From the NCBI GenBank assembly GCA_052034445.1, contig JBPOIN010000218.1, positions 1 to 30,282 of the forward strand: a stretch of 30,282 nt of DNA, written 5' to 3'. The notes below the pieces were generated by a model. It was given only the letters and a program-made list of their open reading frames with translations. It did no database searches and had not been told where the DNA came from. How positions within the stretch are numbered: position 1 is the first letter of the stretch; each line of letters opens with the position of its first letter. The translations under genes were made by a program, and so were the position numbers. The DNA is from Sterolibacterium sp052034445 (GTDB lineage: Bacteria; Pseudomonadota; Gammaproteobacteria; Burkholderiales; Rhodocyclaceae). Positions 8,842 through 17,240 of this stretch are shown here, piece by piece.

Positions 8842-10564
8842 GTTAAGTCTTACTTTCCCAGGTATGAGTTTTGGTACGCATCAAACCCCATGGAACCTGA
8901 ACATATTGCTTCACCATGGTGCTGCATGTTTACCGAGAAAAAATGCGATGGAAGCGATACATCATTCCTCAGCCGAGGATGTTGACGTTCTTCGAATTCC
9001 AGTTGTATGCGCATTCCATGAAGCTATTTCCAGTATGATAAGTCAGGGGCGCTCTCGTGCACTTATCGAAGGCAGTCTGGAGGTGCTTTGGCGCTTCTTT
9101 GCGTGGTCAGATACTAACTCATTGACTATGTCTCGAGATGAATTGGTAACCAACTTCAAGAAGTGGTCGGAACACCAGTTATATAGATCAAAAATCAAAA
9201 AGGAAGTGTCTGAAAATTACGCTTACAGACAGACTTCAAAGTTAGCCAATCTTATCGCAAGAGCCTTAAAACTTCCTGGAGCTAAGCCTGGCGGCGCACT
9301 TTTGATGCAAACAAGGATCAGAAAACCTAGCGCAAAAAAGAGCGTACTGACCAGCAGCGCAAATAAGCAAAATCTCAGCAGTACATTTGAGTTTGGTCAT
9401 TGCCTGAGGTCGATCTGTGACGCCTTGGATTGTCCGACGGTCAGAGGACGGCTACCTATCCGTATTGCACTGCAAGGCGGCAAGACCTTGGTGGTTGCAG
9501 GAAGTCTCCTTAATCCGGAAATGGATGTCGAATCTATAAAGTGCAGCACGGTCAGGAAAAATGCTGAGAAAGCCAGAGCGCCACTGACGGAGAGTGAAAG
9601 CCTTTTCGATCGGCATAAAAGATCGGGAATACTAAATCTGAGAATAGAGTCTGAGCTTTTGATATTCATCGCACAAACAGGGATGAATCTGACTCAGGCA
9701 TCAGCGCTTGAAAGAGAAACTTATCGTTGGAAGTCTAACGGTGACGATCTGGAGGTTTTCCGCGTATACAAGGGGCGACGCGGCGGCGAAGCTGTTTTTC
9801 GTTGCTATCGTGCTTATAAGGAACATCTCGAGCGATATTTGCAGTGGCTGAATGACACAGGTTTTGCTGAGCACGATACTCGGCTCTTCCCTTTGCAAAG
9901 TCGAGGCATGATTCGCGCAAAAGATTCAAAGGTCGGATTTTACACATTGAAAGAATCCTTCAAGAAAATTGACGCCCGGATTATAGGGCCACAAGAGCTG
10001 CGTAAAACCAGAGTAAACTGGCTACTCAGGCGAAGTAACGATCTCGAACTTACGGCTGAGCAAATGGCCCATGATAAGGAAGTCCTTCTACGTGATTATG
10101 AAAGGCCGCATCATCAATCAGCGGCATCCGAAATAGTCCGGTTCCATGCATCAACAGATCCTGCTTATACGCCACCAGGGCCGGGTGTATGTATCGACAA
10201 AGATCGCGCCCCCGAGTCGATCAATGGTATAGCTAAAGAAGCGCCGAAACCGGACTGTATCAGCCCAGAAGGCTGTCTTTTTTGTACTAAGCATCGAGAC
10301 GTTATGAGTCCAGATTATTGCTGGAAACTTGCCTCGCACGCAAAGATCAAGAGCCTGGAAGCAAACCTGTATAGACCACCGGAAAAGCAAGACATTCATC
10401 CTGCATACCAGGTTATTGAAAGAATAAACAAAAAACTTGAAGCAATAGCGTCTGGCAGCGAAATACGAGCAATGTGGGTAAGTGAATCCCGGGATTTGAT
10501 TCGTGCCGGTAAATATCACCCCTATTGGAGTGGCCATATCGAGCTGATGGAGGTAATTGTATGA
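8834..10564 (+). CDS. tyrosine recombinase 2 of the element, catalytically degenerate
   Basis: 576-residue integrase-like protein starting at an ATG inside the end of recombinase 1, with AGAGGG just upstream. The C-terminal half has the recombinase fold signature and a His413...Tyr422 pair (AHDKEVLLRDY). However, the first catalytic Arg position reads TGMN, so Asn replaces Arg. The HxxR box reads QELR, so Gln replaces His. This suggests a structural or regulatory partner rather than a full strand-exchange enzyme. A cysteine-rich segment near residues 477-500 (CISPEGCLFC...H...C) could bind zinc. It overlaps the next gene by four bases (ATGA). Multi-recombinase elements such as Tn554 often contain one large divergent partner. 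Confidence 0.8.
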   Translation: MHELSLTFPGMSFGTHQTPWNLNILLHHGAACLPRKNAMEAIHHSSAEDVDVLRIPVVCAFHEAISSMISQGRSRALIEGSLEVLWRFFAWSDTNSLTMSRDELVTNFKKWSEHQLYRSKIKKEVSENYAYRQTSKLANLIARALKLPGAKPGGALLMQTRIRKPSAKKSVLTSSANKQNLSSTFEFGHCLRSICDALDCPTVRGRLPIRIALQGGKTLVVAGSLLNPEMDVESIKCSTVRKNAEKARAPLTESESLFDRHKRSGILNLRIESELLIFIAQTGMNLTQASALERETYRWKSNGDDLEVFRVYKGRRGGEAVFRCYRAYKEHLERYLQWLNDTGFAEHDTRLFPLQSRGMIRAKDSKVGFYTLKESFKKIDARIIGPQELRKTRVNWLLRRSNDLELTAEQMAHDKEVLLRDYERPHHQSAASEIVRFHASTDPAYTPPGPGVCIDKDRAPESINGIAKEAPKPDCISPEGCLFCTKHRDVMSPDYCWKLASHAKIKSLEANLYRPPEKQDIHPAYQVIERINKKLEAIASGSEIRAMWVSESRDLIRAGKYHPYWSGHIELMEVIV

Positions 10565-12597
10565 ATTTGGCTTACTTCCCGGGGTTGCAGATTGAATCGG
10601 CCTTATCAAAAGAAGATGCGCTGAATTTTAAACCTGACAGCTGGCCCCCAGCGCCGGATTTTCCTGCTGTGATAGACGCCTATGGCAATGTTGTGTCTCG
10701 ATATGGTGACGTGAGATGGGATCTTTCACCTTGGTCTGGGCACACCCTCACCATTTACTTTGGGGATGGCCCTGGTCAGGGAAAAAGAGTTAGCCCCCAG
10801 AATGCGGAGTTATTGCGTAAAGTTGTAGCGTGGTGGCTTTGGGGTGAAGCGGCCATACGTTCTGCTAGGGCATTGGTGTTTAAGTTTGAGACGATAAAAC
10901 CTCTGTTTGTGGCCTGCACAGATGCAGGTATTCTGGCTACTGAGCTTTATAGATATCCCAAGGTCATCGAGAAGCTCTCCGAATATTACAAGCAACGCGG
11001 AAATCGCTTGATTGAATGTCTTCATTCATTATTCATCGCACGAGAGACTTTGGGGTTTGTCTTGCTTGACGAAAGCGGAATTAAATTGCTTAGCAGCGTA
11101 TTAACAACGAATGATTCGACTCAGACCGCTTATATGCCAGCTAGGATATGGAGTTATCAGGTTTCACGTCTTCGCGAATGCCTGGATGACTTTCTATTAC
11201 ATCAAGAAAAAATAGAGGCCTGCTACGATTTTTGTTTGTCAGCTTATGCCAAAAATGCAGGAGGTCAGTTATCAAAAGCATTTGATGGCCTGGGTTTTGA
11301 TGGGCCATTTGGAAGCTCGCGGGTTAGAGGGCAAAGCCGAACCGGAAAAATCTTTTATGGGTCATTTACAGAGACTGCGGAAGAATTTGGTATATCTGAA
11401 TTGCTTGATCGCTGGGTGTTGTTCAATAAAGTTACTGGCATCAGATCACTTACTACTTACCTCTCTTTAATTAGCAGTGCTGGATTGGCTTATCTATTGA
11501 ACTTTTCTTTGATGCGAATTGAAGAGGGCTCCAAACTTCGTGCTGATTGTTATGAGGTTGAACGTGATCAGCTAGGTGAAGAGATTCACATGCTGAAAGG
11601 TGTAACAACAAAAACCATTGAGGATTTTGATGCTCGCTGGATTGTTTCACCCACCGTTGAAATCGCTCTTTCAGCAATGAAGGCTGTTGCTTTTATGCGA
11701 TTAAAGGCAGCAAGAGAGAATCCCTATTTAGAATTATCAAAGGAAGATGTCGAGAATCCAGTTCTTCAATCTCTTCAGCATGAACCATGGAGCCCCAAAG
11801 CACCCAAATCTCAATCAACCAAAAAATACAAAAAGATTCGGTCATACGGCGACATGGCCAAAAATATGTGGCCAAAACTTTTTGATGATAAGGAACTGAC
11901 GATTACCGAAGCTGATCTGGAAATGGCCAACAGAATGACATTTGGCCTTGATCCAGAGAAGTTTGCCGTCGGTAAAGTCTGGCCCCTTGCCTGGCATCAA
12001 TTACGACGCACCGGTGCTGTTAATATGTTGGCCAGTGGATTGGTGACCGAAGCGTCTCTTCAGTACCAGCTGAAACACGCCTCACGCGCCATGAGCCAAT
12101 ATTACGGGAGAAACTACTACCGACTCAAAGAACCGTTGAATGACGAAGCTCGTGCCTATTACTTGCGTGAGATGTATCAATCAATGGTACGGGAGTTTAA
12201 GGCGCTCCAATCTGATCAGTATGTTTCGCCACACGGTGAGAAGCGCAAACAGCAGATCCTCTCTGAAATATCGGAGAAAGACCATGAGCAGTTGCTCAAG
12301 GCCGCAAAATCAGGACGGATCAGTTACCGTCAAACATTCCTTGGTGGTTGCGCCAATTCAGGCCCGCCTTGCCCCCTTGGAGGGATTAGCAATATCAGTT
12401 CCTGCATGGGGTTTAGTGGTAACACTCCATGCGCATCGGCATTGTTGGATAAAGCCAAACTACCGATGATCAAGCAGCTTAAAAGTGTTATTGCCATTCA
12501 AATCAGTGATGCTGCGCCGGACTCCCCTTTGTATGAGTCATTACAAGCGCAATTAGAATCCGCAGAGCGAGCAATCCATGTCATCGAAAGCAATTGA
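10561..12597 (+). CDS. tyrosine recombinase 3 of the element, large integrase
   Basis: 678-residue recombinase beginning at the ATG of an ATGA overlap with recombinase 2; an upstream in-frame start would overlap more and has no better ribosome site. Catalytic candidates are Arg319 (LMRIEEGSKLR), a Lys in the MLKGVTTK hairpin, His479-Arg482 (WHQLRRTG), His506 (LKHAS) and Tyr514/Tyr515, with Tyr515 best fitting the nine-residue spacing. A cysteine-rich C-terminal stretch (GGCANSGPPCPLGG followed by SSC and TPC) looks like a zinc-binding or structural module. The long N-terminal half has no domain I can name. Likely acts with recombinase 1 and the small following protein. Confidence 0.82.
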   Translation: MNLAYFPGLQIESALSKEDALNFKPDSWPPAPDFPAVIDAYGNVVSRYGDVRWDLSPWSGHTLTIYFGDGPGQGKRVSPQNAELLRKVVAWWLWGEAAIRSARALVFKFETIKPLFVACTDAGILATELYRYPKVIEKLSEYYKQRGNRLIECLHSLFIARETLGFVLLDESGIKLLSSVLTTNDSTQTAYMPARIWSYQVSRLRECLDDFLLHQEKIEACYDFCLSAYAKNAGGQLSKAFDGLGFDGPFGSSRVRGQSRTGKIFYGSFTETAEEFGISELLDRWVLFNKVTGIRSLTTYLSLISSAGLAYLLNFSLMRIEEGSKLRADCYEVERDQLGEEIHMLKGVTTKTIEDFDARWIVSPTVEIALSAMKAVAFMRLKAARENPYLELSKEDVENPVLQSLQHEPWSPKAPKSQSTKKYKKIRSYGDMAKNMWPKLFDDKELTITEADLEMANRMTFGLDPEKFAVGKVWPLAWHQLRRTGAVNMLASGLVTEASLQYQLKHASRAMSQYYGRNYYRLKEPLNDEARAYYLREMYQSMVREFKALQSDQYVSPHGEKRKQQILSEISEKDHEQLLKAAKSGRISYRQTFLGGCANSGPPCPLGGISNISSCMGFSGNTPCASALLDKAKLPMIKQLKSVIAIQISDAAPDSPLYESLQAQLESAERAIHVIESN

Positions 12598-13033
12598 ACC
12601 AAGAAAAGTCAGCAAGGCCGAACTGAAATTCAGGGAGGCTTTCGAACGCCTCAAGGTGGGCAAGCCAGATATTCTGCCGAAAGGGACGCCACTCAGTCAG
12701 AACAATGTTGCCAAAGAGGCAGGGGTAGATCCTTCCGCCCTTCGCAGAGCACGGTTCCCTGAGCTGGTTGCGGATATTCAAGCCTGGATAGAAAGCCATA
12801 GGGATGAAGCACCGCAAAAATCACCCAGACAAATGATGCTTGCGCAAAGATCGAGGAACCGGGATCTACAGGAAAAGGTTAAGGTGTTGGAAGAGCAGCG
12901 AGATAAAGCCCTGGGGCAGTTGCTGGATGCCCAATCCCGGATACTGGAACTGACACTTGAGAACCAGCGACTACAAGCTCAGCTACCGGCAAGTAACGTT
13001 CACTTCATTTCGAATTCGAAGAAGCCATCGTGA
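12578..13033 (+). CDS. small HTH/coiled-coil accessory protein of the recombinase module
   Basis: 151-residue basic protein whose ATG lies 20 bases inside the end of recombinase 3, tying it to the recombinase operon. Residues about 38-65 (LSQNNVAKEAGVDPSALRR) look like a helix-turn-helix. Residues about 85-135 form a heptad-rich coiled coil (RDLQEKVKVLEEQRDKALGQ and on). Position and design recall TnpC of Tn554-type elements, a small DNA-binding helper that influences efficiency and orientation of insertion. That is an analogy, not a recognised homology. No enzymatic motif is seen. Confidence 0.72.
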   Translation: MSSKAIEPRKVSKAELKFREAFERLKVGKPDILPKGTPLSQNNVAKEAGVDPSALRRARFPELVADIQAWIESHRDEAPQKSPRQMMLAQRSRNRDLQEKVKVLEEQRDKALGQLLDAQSRILELTLENQRLQAQLPASNVHFISNSKKPS

Positions 13034-13064
13034 CTAGCTGGCACAGGGCGTAGGCCTAAATCCG

Positions 13065-13274
13065 CTAAGAAATGAGATTTATGACCGGAACCTCTAGGGC
13101 GTCAGCGATTTGATGGATCTTCGTCAGGGTGATGTTCTGGTCACCACGCTCTATATGTCCCATATAGCTTCGGTCTATCCCTGCAAGATCCGCTAGCGCC
13201 TCCTGAGAGAGCCCTTTCTCCTTCCGTATCTGGCGTACCTTCTCGCCAAAAGCGATCAGCCTTGGATCTTTCAT
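13065..13274 (-). CDS. XRE-family transcriptional regulator
   Basis: 69-residue single-domain helix-turn-helix protein of the Cro/C1 (XRE) type. The HTH (GLSQEALADLAGIDRSYMGH) sits near residues 20-39, followed by IERGDQNITL as in phage repressors and restriction controller (C) proteins. ATG at 13274 is preferred over the TTG at 13289, because the TTG lies inside a perfect palindrome that looks like its operator. No Shine-Dalgarno is seen, so translation may be leaderless or weak. It is the only minus-strand gene in the element and is divergent from the next unknown gene. Probable role: autoregulator, perhaps also of the divergent gene or the recombinase module. Confidence 0.85.
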   Translation of the reverse strand: MKDPRLIAFGEKVRQIRKEKGLSQEALADLAGIDRSYMGHIERGDQNITLTKIHQIADALEVPVINLIS

Positions 13275-13278
13275 ATTT

Positions 13279-13299
13279 GTTCTGTCCAAAAGACAGAAC
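13279..13299. promoter_or_regulatory. perfect palindrome, likely operator of the XRE regulator
   Basis: GTTCTGTC-CAAAA-GACAGAAC is a perfect 8-base inverted repeat with a 5-base spacer, ending four bases before the preferred start of the minus-strand XRE gene. XRE and controller proteins are dimers that bind such sites for autoregulation. It also lies upstream of the divergent 155-residue gene, so one site could control both directions. Confidence 0.6.
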
Positions 13300-13384
13300 T
13301 ATCACCAAGCACTGGATATATCACCACGGGATATATCGCTCATTTTTGCTGTTCTGCGGTAGTCTTAACCCAATCGACTGGGCT

Positions 13385-13852
13385 ATGGACAAGCATATGT
13401 GGAACGACAAGAAGCAAAAATACTGGGAGGCGATAAGAAATCACCCAGGAGTAAGCTGCAAAAAATTAAGCAAATACAAGTATCTACTGCAATTCAAAGG
13501 GCGGCGATGGTACTTGTGGCCCCGATCTGGGCGATACCAGCACCTGACCCAGGAAGGTCACGCCTCAGAGGTGTTTATGGGGGAGTTGCCAGACTTCTAT
13601 CATCGATATCTGACTGGTGAACTTCAATTCCCGGAGAACTTCGGAAAAACCTGGAGCAAGGCAGACGAAGAAATTCTTTACGACATGATCGACTACGCCT
13701 GCACTGTCCGGCAGGTAGCCGGCGAACTGAAACGGCACCCTGTGAGCGTCGTTAACAAGCTAGCGAAGTACCTTGACGATGACAGCATCCAGAATCGCAT
13801 TACTCAAGATTTTTACGATGTCCCTGTCCGGGAGCTGGTGCGGTGGCGCTAG
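13385..13852 (+). CDS. hypothetical protein with C-terminal HTH/SANT-like region
   Basis: I do not recognise this 155-residue protein. The reading frame is open further upstream, but ATG at 13385 is the first sensible start; ATG at 13397 is an alternative, and neither has a clear ribosome site. The N-terminal half is basic and aromatic (KKQKYWEAIRNHPG, RRWYLWPRSG). The C-terminal part (TWSKADEEILYDMIDYACTV followed by RQVAGELKR) resembles a Myb/SANT-like or winged helix that would bind DNA. It faces away from the XRE regulator across a palindrome, so the two may form a control pair. A small nucleic-acid-binding or antitoxin-like protein is possible; no catalytic motif is visible. Confidence 0.55.
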   Translation: MDKHMWNDKKQKYWEAIRNHPGVSCKKLSKYKYLLQFKGRRWYLWPRSGRYQHLTQEGHASEVFMGELPDFYHRYLTGELQFPENFGKTWSKADEEILYDMIDYACTVRQVAGELKRHPVSVVNKLAKYLDDDSIQNRITQDFYDVPVRELVRWR

Positions 13853-13956
13853 GGCCAAGTACGTTCACAAAAATGGGTTTAAACCGTCACTCATGACAGC
13901 TTTCTATGCACAATGTAATTTCAACTTGCAAAATGCTATGCAAACTCATAGGTCGT

Positions 13957-13964
13957 GGTATGCT
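13957..13964 (+). promoter_or_regulatory. candidate extended -10 promoter for the XRE-MazG-helicase operon
   Basis: The sequence G-TATGCT preceded by TG (13957-13964) fits an extended -10 element, about 40 bases before the ATG at 14003. No good -35 lies at the expected distance, which extended -10 promoters tolerate. The rest of 13853-14002 has no other recognisable feature. Confidence 0.3.
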
Positions 13965-14002
13965 CTTGACCAATATTGATACTCACCACAAGAGGCACAG
14001 TC

Positions 14003-14248
14003 ATGATCCGCTGCCACCTCGCCCGTATGATGGGTGAACACAAGCTGCGTATTGCCGACGTTGCCAGAGAGACGGGACTCAGCCGTGCTACGGTAACGTT
14101 GCTCTATAAAGAGACTGCTCAAAAAGTGGATTTGGACACGATAGAAAAAATCTGTCTGTTATTCGGTTGCGCGGTCGGTGATCTGTTTGAGCTCCAGGTT
14201 TCAAATCAATCGAAGGAAAGCCTGCCCCAAAGTGAAAATAAGCAATGA
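14003..14248 (+). CDS. XRE-family regulator heading the MazG-helicase operon
   Basis: 81-residue Cro/C1-type DNA-binding protein, start ATG 14003 with AGAGG seven bases upstream. The HTH is at about residues 17-40 (IADVARETGLSRATVTLLYK), with the LDTIEKICLLFGCAVGDLFE helix pair typical of small YozG-like regulators. The tail is short and polar. Its stop overlaps the MazG start (ATGA), so it is cotranslated with the effector genes. The likely role is to repress the operon until invasion. It is unlike the regulator at 13065-13274, so the element has two separate control points. Confidence 0.83.
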   Translation: MIRCHLARMMGEHKLRIADVARETGLSRATVTLLYKETAQKVDLDTIEKICLLFGCAVGDLFELQVSNQSKESLPQSENKQ

Positions 14249-14592
14249 ATGATCTAGATGAAATCAAAGAAAAACTTCGTCAGTTTGCGCTGGCACGTGA
14301 CTGGAATCAATTTCACTCTCCAAAAAATCTGTCAATGGCTTTGGCAGGCGAAGTTGGCGAGTTATTAGAATTGTTTCAGTGGCTCACGGAAGAACAGTCA
14401 AAAAATCTAACACGGGAACAGCGTAAGGCCGTGGAGGAGGAAGTAGCGGATGTTTTCCTTTATCTACTCAGATTAGCAGACAGGCTAGGTGTTGATTTGC
14501 TGGAAGCAGCTAAAAACAAAATAATTATAAATGAGCAGAAATACCCAGTAGATAAAGTTAAAGGTAGCTCCAAGAAGTACACGGAATATTGA
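14245..14592 (+). CDS. MazG-like nucleotide pyrophosphohydrolase
   Basis: 115-residue all-alpha NTP pyrophosphohydrolase of the MazG/dCTPase superfamily, which hydrolyses (d)NTPs to monophosphate and pyrophosphate with Mg2+. The two metal-binding halves are visible: ALAGEVGELLELFQWL (about residues 31-46) and EEVADVFLYLLRLADRL (about residues 65-81). The C-terminal NEQKYPVDK is typical of the RS21-C6/MazG-like subgroup. It overlaps the regulator before it by four bases and the helicase after it by four (ATGA at 14589), so the three are translationally coupled. In a defence setting it could drain or sense nucleotides during phage replication; that role is inference. Confidence 0.87.
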   Translation: MNDLDEIKEKLRQFALARDWNQFHSPKNLSMALAGEVGELLELFQWLTEEQSKNLTREQRKAVEEEVADVFLYLLRLADRLGVDLLEAAKNKIIINEQKYPVDKVKGSSKKYTEY

Positions 14593-16985
14593 TCATGTTG
14601 GTATATAGTGGAAATAAGCAGAGATTTATCGAGGATGTCAGTGATAATGCTATAGAAAATATCATACTGACAGAATTTGAAAGGAGGTTATTCAAGCGCC
14701 CTTCTAAAAATGAAGTGCTTTCATGGAAAAATTCCATGCAGTACATGTTCAAAATTCTGATTGATCCAGATATTCCACGTGATTCCGGCGTTTCGATTGA
14801 ATACGTTTTACCACTAACTAGCAAGCGCATCGACTTTATATTGACCGGAAAGGATGAAGAAAAGCGAGAGACAGCAGTAATCATTGAGCTCAAGCAATGG
14901 AGTGAAGTAAAAAAGACAAGCAAGGATGGCATTGTAAAAACGTTTTTGGCCGGAGGTGAAAGGGAAACTAATCATCCCTCCTATCAAGCTTGGACATATG
15001 CTGCCTTAATCGAAGACTATAACGAAACCGTTCGGCAAGAAGACATAAGATTAATGCCTTGCGCTTATCTGCACAACTTAATTTCCGACTCGGCGATTAA
15101 TGACCAATTTTATACTGCACACACCAGTAAGGCACCTATTTTCATTTCAAAAGATGCCAAAAAGCTCGCTGAGTTTCTCAAAAAGTATGTCAAATACGGC
15201 GATAGCGATAACATCATGTATCGCATTGAGCATGGAAGAATTAAGCCTTCAAAGGGTTTAGCTGATAGCCTCGCTTCAATGTTAAGCGGCAATCAGGAGT
15301 TCTTAATGATTGATGATCAGAAGCTGGTTTATGAGGCCGCTATTGATCTGGCGCATGAGGCGCATAAAGGCAAAAAGCAGGTACTAATTGTTGAGGGGGG
15401 GCCGGGTACAGGAAAATCAGTAGTCGCCATCAACTTGCTGGTTGAGCTTACCAAGCGAGAAATGAATACCCAGTATGTTTCTAAGAATGCAGCGCCGCGG
15501 GCTGTGTTTGCTGCAAAATTGACCGGCACCATGACAAAAACAAAAATCAACAACATGTTTAAAGGTTCAGGCTCTTATATTGGAGCGGAAACTAATTTCT
15601 TTGACGCGCTGATTGTTGATGAAGCCCACCGATTAAACGAAAAATCAGGCCTTTACGGGAATCAAGGTGAACACCAGATCAAGGAAATCATTAATGCATC
15701 TAAGCTATCAGTATTTTTTCTTGATGAAAATCAGCGCGTAACCCTGAACGATGTAGGTTCCCTTGAGGAGATTGAGGATTGGGCAACCAAGCTGGGTGCG
15801 AATATTTCCCGTATGGAATTAAAATCTCAATTCCGCTGTAATGGTTCAGATGGATATCTTGCATGGCTTGACTCATCACTACAGATACGAGATACGGCAA
15901 ACAATACACTTGAGAATATCGATTACGATTTTAAAGTGTTCGATTCGCCTACTAGTTTGCGCGAGGAAATTTTTCAGAAGAATGCCATTAATAATAAGGC
16001 TAGATTAGTTGCTGGGTATTGCTGGAAATGGGTGAGCAAGAAAGATAAAAACGCTATGGACATTCAAATGCCAGAATATGGGTTTGAAGCGCAATGGAAC
16101 CTGACGACAGATGGTAGTCTGTGGATTATCTCACCAGAGTCTGTGCGGGAAATAGGCTGCATCCATACATGTCAAGGGCTAGAGGTAGATTACATCGGAG
16201 TAATTATCGGCCCTGATTTGATCGTACGCAACGGCAAGATTATTACCGATGCAAGTAAGAGAGATGGTAGGGATAAAACTATCAGGGGCTACAAAAAACT
16301 CTTGAAGGAAAATCCTAGAGATGCAGCCAGAATTGTCGATGATATTGTTAAGAATACGTATAGAACACTGATGACGCGCGGGCAAAAGGGCTGCTATCTG
16401 TTTTGCACCGACCGAGAAACTAACGAATACTTTTCAAACTTGATTGATCAGGCTCGCCAAGTTCGAGAAATAACTCTGGAAGAAAAATATCCTGGGTTGA
16501 ATCTACGTATCTTGCCAGCGAAAGAAGTTAAACCCTATGTAAACTCCGTTCCTGTCTATAATCTCAAGGTCGCCGCTGGTGATTTCAGTGAATATCAATC
16601 TTCGGGTGAATTTGACTGGGTTGAATTACCTGAACATATTCGTATCTCCAATGAATATTTTGTGGCGCAGGTCGTAGGCGAGTCTATGAATCGGCGAATT
16701 CCTAATGGTTCATGGTGTCTTTTCAAAGCAGACCCCGGTGGCTCACGCGAAGGAAAGATTGTCTTGGTGCAACACCGCGACATTCAAGATGTTGAGCAAG
16801 GAGGTCATTACACGGTTAAGGAGTATCATAGTGATAAGACTTATGCTGAGGATGGAGAGTGGCAGCATTCTAGAATCATACTTAGGCCAAAAACTAATGC
16901 GCTGGGTTATAAAGATATTGTATTGACGGAAAATCAAACAATAGATTTAATAGTTGTTGGCGAATATGTTTCGATTCTTAACTAG
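14589..16985 (+). CDS. PD-(D/E)XK nuclease - DUF2075-type helicase - S24 peptidase fusion
   Basis: 798-residue three-part protein. The N-terminal region carries a plausible PD-(D/E)XK nuclease core: Asp82 in KRIDFIL and Glu100-Leu-Lys102 in IIELKQW. The middle is a superfamily 1 helicase/ATPase of the DUF2075 (Schlafen group 3-like) type, with Walker A GGPGTGKS at 270-277, Walker B VDEAH (Asp344, Glu345), LDENQR, and SQFRCNG motifs. The C-terminus (about 680-798) looks like a LexA/UmuD-type S24 peptidase, with Ser699 in GESMN and Lys744 in YTVKEY forming the Ser-Lys dyad. It has no separate XRE domain; the operon's regulator is a separate protein. The start overlaps mazG by four bases, and an internal ATG at 14595 is an alternative. 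Candidate antiviral effector; function not established here. Confidence 0.82.
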   Translation: MIMLVYSGNKQRFIEDVSDNAIENIILTEFERRLFKRPSKNEVLSWKNSMQYMFKILIDPDIPRDSGVSIEYVLPLTSKRIDFILTGKDEEKRETAVIIELKQWSEVKKTSKDGIVKTFLAGGERETNHPSYQAWTYAALIEDYNETVRQEDIRLMPCAYLHNLISDSAINDQFYTAHTSKAPIFISKDAKKLAEFLKKYVKYGDSDNIMYRIEHGRIKPSKGLADSLASMLSGNQEFLMIDDQKLVYEAAIDLAHEAHKGKKQVLIVEGGPGTGKSVVAINLLVELTKREMNTQYVSKNAAPRAVFAAKLTGTMTKTKINNMFKGSGSYIGAETNFFDALIVDEAHRLNEKSGLYGNQGEHQIKEIINASKLSVFFLDENQRVTLNDVGSLEEIEDWATKLGANISRMELKSQFRCNGSDGYLAWLDSSLQIRDTANNTLENIDYDFKVFDSPTSLREEIFQKNAINNKARLVAGYCWKWVSKKDKNAMDIQMPEYGFEAQWNLTTDGSLWIISPESVREIGCIHTCQGLEVDYIGVIIGPDLIVRNGKIITDASKRDGRDKTIRGYKKLLKENPRDAARIVDDIVKNTYRTLMTRGQKGCYLFCTDRETNEYFSNLIDQARQVREITLEEKYPGLNLRILPAKEVKPYVNSVPVYNLKVAAGDFSEYQSSGEFDWVELPEHIRISNEYFVAQVVGESMNRRIPNGSWCLFKADPGGSREGKIVLVQHRDIQDVEQGGHYTVKEYHSDKTYAEDGEWQHSRIILRPKTNALGYKDIVLTENQTIDLIVVGEYVSILN

Positions 16986-17240
16986 CCAGATTTTTTGCCT
17001 TGCATAAAATAGAGCTTATATCAATAAGGATTTTTATGGAATCCAGAATGCCATAAGAGACATATCCAATGAAGTGATGTAGTTGATTTTTCTAATTCTT
17101 GTTGCATGTAATTTGTTGGTGCAAGATGAGGTTTGTATTTCTAAAGATAACGAAAATTATTGATGGTCTTAGTGCGAATTAGTTATTGAAGATAGTTGAA
17201 AAATCTGGGTTCAAATAAATTTAAATGTAGAGGAAGTAAC
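16986..17240. other. AT-rich intergenic region before the SF2 helicase gene
   Basis: A 255-base, strongly AT-rich stretch between the two large helicase genes. I find no open frame of useful length, no RNA gene and no clear terminator hairpin. It ends in a GAGGAA ribosome site at 17230-17235. The gap suggests that the SF2 helicase has its own promoter rather than belonging to the MazG operon, but I cannot assign a confident -35/-10 pair. Confidence 0.5.

Noticed and set aside
7576..13033. Gamma-Mobile-Trio (GmtY/GmtZ/GmtX) island
   Set aside because: The idea fits a recombinase-led defence island, but here there are three recombinases plus an HTH/coiled-coil protein. The small protein does not resemble GmtX as I remember it, so I leave the family unnamed.
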